Assembly (NCBI GenBank): GCA_900557355.1
Contig: USSR01000460.1
Coordinates: 1-5,752, forward strand
From: an uncultured Bacteroides sp.
GTDB taxonomy: Bacteria; Bacteroidota; Bacteroidia; Bacteroidales; Bacteroidaceae
Reading direction: 5' to 3'
DNA: 5,752 bases
In this document: positions 5,719-5,752 of the stretch, piece by piece
How positions within the stretch are numbered: the stretch's first letter is position 1
Layout of the letters: each line of letters begins with the position of its first letter
Notes under the pieces: model-generated
Databases searched by the model: none
What the model was told of the DNA's origin: nothing
Seen by the model: only the letters and a program-made list of their open reading frames with translations
Program-made: the position numbers and the translations under genes

Positions 5719-5752
5719 ATGAAGAAGATAATGAATGAGAAGTTGACTATCT
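5719..5752 (+). CDS. Start of a divergent gene, 3' truncated; possible transcriptional regulator
   Basis: Only 11 codons are visible (MKKIMNEKLTI). The start is well supported: AGAAAGGAG at 5706-5714 is a strong Shine-Dalgarno sequence 4 nt before the ATG, unusual among the starts in this window, and a -7 match precedes it. An ATG at 5731 is too far from this site. The divergent position beside uronate catabolism genes, and an N-terminus that could lead into a LacI-type helix-turn-helix, suggest a regulator of the neighbouring operon. The visible residues are too few to identify a family. Confidence 0.55.
   Translation, partial: MKKIMNEKLTI

Noticed and set aside
1..5752. CRISPR arrays, tRNA or rRNA genes, insertion sequences
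   Set aside because: No regularly spaced direct repeats, tRNA-like cloverleaf, rRNA segment, transposase or terminal inverted repeats of an insertion element were found on reading the window.

Overview
The window looks like a chromosomal segment of a gut-type Bacteroides (Bacteroidota). The evidence is an AT-leaning composition, start codons mostly without Shine-Dalgarno sequences, matches to the Bacteroides promoter consensus (TTTG, about 19-21 nt, TAnnTTTG), a lipoprotein with an acidic stretch after its lipid-anchor cysteine, and carbohydrate-active enzymes next to uronate catabolism genes. Species cannot be fixed from sequence alone.

Left part (1-2558, + strand): two polysaccharide-degradation genes. 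The first is cut by the window edge and is the C-terminal 344 residues of an alginate-lyase-like (alpha/alpha)-barrel protein, possibly polysaccharide lyase family 38. After a 115-bp gap holding an imperfect long hairpin comes a secreted parallel beta-helix glycosidase of clan GH-N (GH28/GH49 type). They look like the tail of a polysaccharide utilisation locus whose SusC/SusD genes are not in the window. An inverted-repeat terminator at about 2578-2624 separates them from the convergent right half.

Right part (2643-5598, - strand): a short-chain dehydrogenase (probable NAD-dependent D-mannonate oxidoreductase/fructuronate reductase) is followed after 30 bp by mannonate dehydratase uxuA. Together they would convert fructuronate to mannonate and then to 2-keto-3-deoxygluconate (KDG). 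Further downstream on the same strand is a lipoprotein of unknown function with its own near-perfect Bacteroides promoter. At the right edge a divergent + strand gene begins (11 codons visible); its position suggests a regulator of the uronate genes, but its family cannot be seen.

How they fit: the polysaccharide enzymes would act outside the cytoplasm on a uronic-acid-containing glycan, and the uxu pair in the cytoplasm would feed uronates to KDG. The link is inferred from proximity. Glucuronate isomerase, KDG kinase and KDG-phosphate aldolase are not in the window.

The least expected signal is a 17-bp inverted repeat (16/17 matching) with arms at 3426-3442 and 3524-3540. One arm lies exactly in the spacer of the lipoprotein promoter and the other in its signal-peptide codons. 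It could be a short invertible switch or an RNA hairpin in read-through transcripts. Otherwise the window is a recognisable Bacteroides carbohydrate region, and no clearly new multi-gene system is visible.
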